A stretch of 7,703 nt of DNA from Marinilabiliales bacterium (GTDB lineage Bacteria > Bacteroidota > Bacteroidia > Bacteroidales > BM523), in the NCBI GenBank assembly GCA_002869425.1, contig PKSZ01000471.1:1-7703 (forward strand). The letters run 5' to 3'. The translations under genes were made by a program, and so were the position numbers. Each line of letters begins with the position of its first letter. Position 1 is the first letter of the stretch. Below are positions 6,841 to 7,703 of this stretch, piece by piece. The notes under the pieces are model-generated. The model searched no databases, was not told the DNA's origin, and was given only the letters and a program-made list of their open reading frames with translations.

Positions 6841-7703
6841 AAAAATTATTTTACTTTTTTTCTTATTGATTCATAGTGTTTTATTATTTGGGCAAGAAGT
6901 TCCGCCATTTAAACTGTATGGATCAATTAATATCATCAATGGCAATCTTGATGATACGAAAGTGTCAATATCCAAAGACGGGAAAAAAATAAAAACTTTA
7001 TCACCCAATCTCTTTGGTAAGTATGAAGTTGAACTCGATTATCAGCACGAATATACATTCACCTTTTCAAAGCCCGGTTATGTAGAAAAATCAATGATTG
7101 TGAATACAAACATACCGGAAGATAAACTGGATAGGAATTTTAAATATAAATGGGATGCAGATGTAAGACTTTTCAAACAATATGAAGGAATAAACTTCAT
7201 GGTGTATACCCAGCCCGTGCAAAAAATATATTATAATGAGCGTGCAAAACTTTTTGAAGCTGACAGCGATTACAACAAAATGATTTTATCTCAGTTACAA
7301 GCCATAGAAGAGCAGGTAAGTCAAAAAATTGAAGAAGAAAAAGAAGAGATAAAAAAGGCAGAAGAAGAAGCTAAAAGAATTGCCAAAGAAGAAGAGGCCA
7401 GGAAGCTTGAAGAAGAAAGAATAAAACAAGAAGTTGCAGAAAAAGCAAGAAGAGAAGCCGAAGAAGCTGAGAAGAAAAGACAAGCTGAAATTTTAGAACA
7501 AAAAAGAGCAGAAAAAGAAGCCGCAAAAAAGGCAGCTGAAGAAGCCAGAAAAGCTGCAAAAGAAGAAGCTGCCAGACAAAGGATGGAAGAAGAAGCCAGA
7601 AGAAAGGCAGAATTAGAAGAAAGAAAAAAACAAGAGGCTGAAGCCCGAAAAAAAGAAGCAGAAGAACTGGCTAGAAAAAGAGCCGATGAAGCAGCCATTC
7701 GGG
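6827..7703 (+). CDS. Exported protein with N-terminal beta domain and long Glu/Lys/Ala/Arg coiled coil (partial)
   Basis: An open frame with 292 codons visible and no stop before the window ends. Residues 1-23 are a signal peptide: Lys and Arg at the start, the core IILLFFLLIHSVLLF, and cleavage near FGQ-E. Residues 28-100 look like a small beta-sandwich resembling carboxypeptidase-regulatory or PEGA-like modules (YGSINIINGNLDDTKVSI, then GKYEVEL and FSKPGYVEKS), judged by pattern only. A linker follows at 101-155, ending in YYNERAKLFEADSDYNKM. From about 155 onward almost every residue is Glu, Lys, Ala, Arg or Gln, typical of a long uninterrupted coiled coil as in TolA. The ATG lies inside the end of the preceding membrane-enzyme gene, in the +1 frame, with a 14-base overlap, so translation is probably coupled. 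The specific function is unknown: a periplasm-spanning or surface tether is a reasonable guess. The C-terminal part, which may hold an anchoring domain such as OmpA-like, lies outside the window. Confidence 0.8.
   Translation, partial: MKTGRKIILLFFLLIHSVLLFGQEVPPFKLYGSINIINGNLDDTKVSISKDGKKIKTLSPNLFGKYEVELDYQHEYTFTFSKPGYVEKSMIVNTNIPEDKLDRNFKYKWDADVRLFKQYEGINFMVYTQPVQKIYYNERAKLFEADSDYNKMILSQLQAIEEQVSQKIEEEKEEIKKAEEEAKRIAKEEEARKLEEERIKQEVAEKARREAEEAEKKRQAEILEQKRAEKEAAKKAAEEARKAAKEEAARQRMEEEARRKAELEERKKQEAEARKKEAEELARKRADEAAIR
7289..7703 (+). repeat. Purine-rich low-complexity DNA encoding the coiled coil
   Basis: The plus strand is overwhelmingly A and G, built from GAA, GAG, AAA, AAG, AGA and GCx codons in irregular order. 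It is the DNA counterpart of the Glu/Lys/Ala/Arg coiled coil. The bias removes stop codons from the opposite strand, which produces long false minus-strand frames there. No exact repeating unit was found; it is a biased tract and not a tandem array. Confidence 0.65.

Noticed and set aside
7295..7698. Three long minus-strand reading frames, rich in Ser, Ala, Phe and Leu.
   Set aside because: They lie opposite the purine-rich coiled-coil coding sequence, where stop codons are absent because of base bias. The plus-strand frame has a signal peptide and domain logic; the minus frames have none.

Overview
The window comes from an AT-rich, Gram-negative Bacteroidota-type chromosome. Three things point there: the protein relatives (a long GapN-type dehydrogenase, a type 2 dGTPase-like protein, an LtaS-fold phosphatase/sulfatase-superfamily membrane enzyme), the near absence of Shine-Dalgarno sequences before starts, and a perfect TAnnTTTG promoter element before one gene. 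The phylum is an inference from these features, not a database result. No rRNA, tRNA, CRISPR array, transposase or phage gene is visible.

Layout. Bases 1-258 are non-coding, somewhat richer in G+C than the rest (about 42% over 1-240, counted by hand), and hold three perfect inverted repeats. A minus-strand gapN-like aldehyde dehydrogenase gene follows (stop at 259, preferred start at 1869). It diverges from a plus-strand pair, gpsA (2056-3018) and a dGTPase-like gene (3030-4169), which are 11 bases apart and probably co-transcribed. A symmetrical hairpin flanked by A and T runs (4170-4197) closes that operon and also ends the converging minus-strand gene at 4217-4729, which encodes a small exported Spy/CpxP-like protein with a His/Gly/Cys-rich tail. 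A 134-base divergent spacer packed with palindromes separates it from a plus-strand gene for a five-helix membrane enzyme of the LtaS type (4864-6840). That gene overlaps by 14 bases a second gene (6827 to the window end) for an exported protein with a predicted small beta domain followed by a very long Glu/Lys/Ala/Arg coiled coil. This last gene runs off the window.

How the genes may fit together. GapN and GpsA both act at the triose-phosphate node: GapN oxidises glyceraldehyde-3-phosphate to make NADPH, and GpsA reduces dihydroxyacetone phosphate to sn-glycerol-3-phosphate for phospholipids. The dGTPase-like enzyme would trim dNTP pools. The right half concerns the cell envelope: a periplasmic chaperone or metal-binding protein, a membrane-anchored transferase or hydrolase facing the periplasm, and a coiled-coil exported partner translationally coupled to it. 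Most of the window is ordinary housekeeping. The overlapping membrane-enzyme/coiled-coil pair, with its palindrome-rich control region, is the part most worth following up; I see no clear evidence of a wholly new system.
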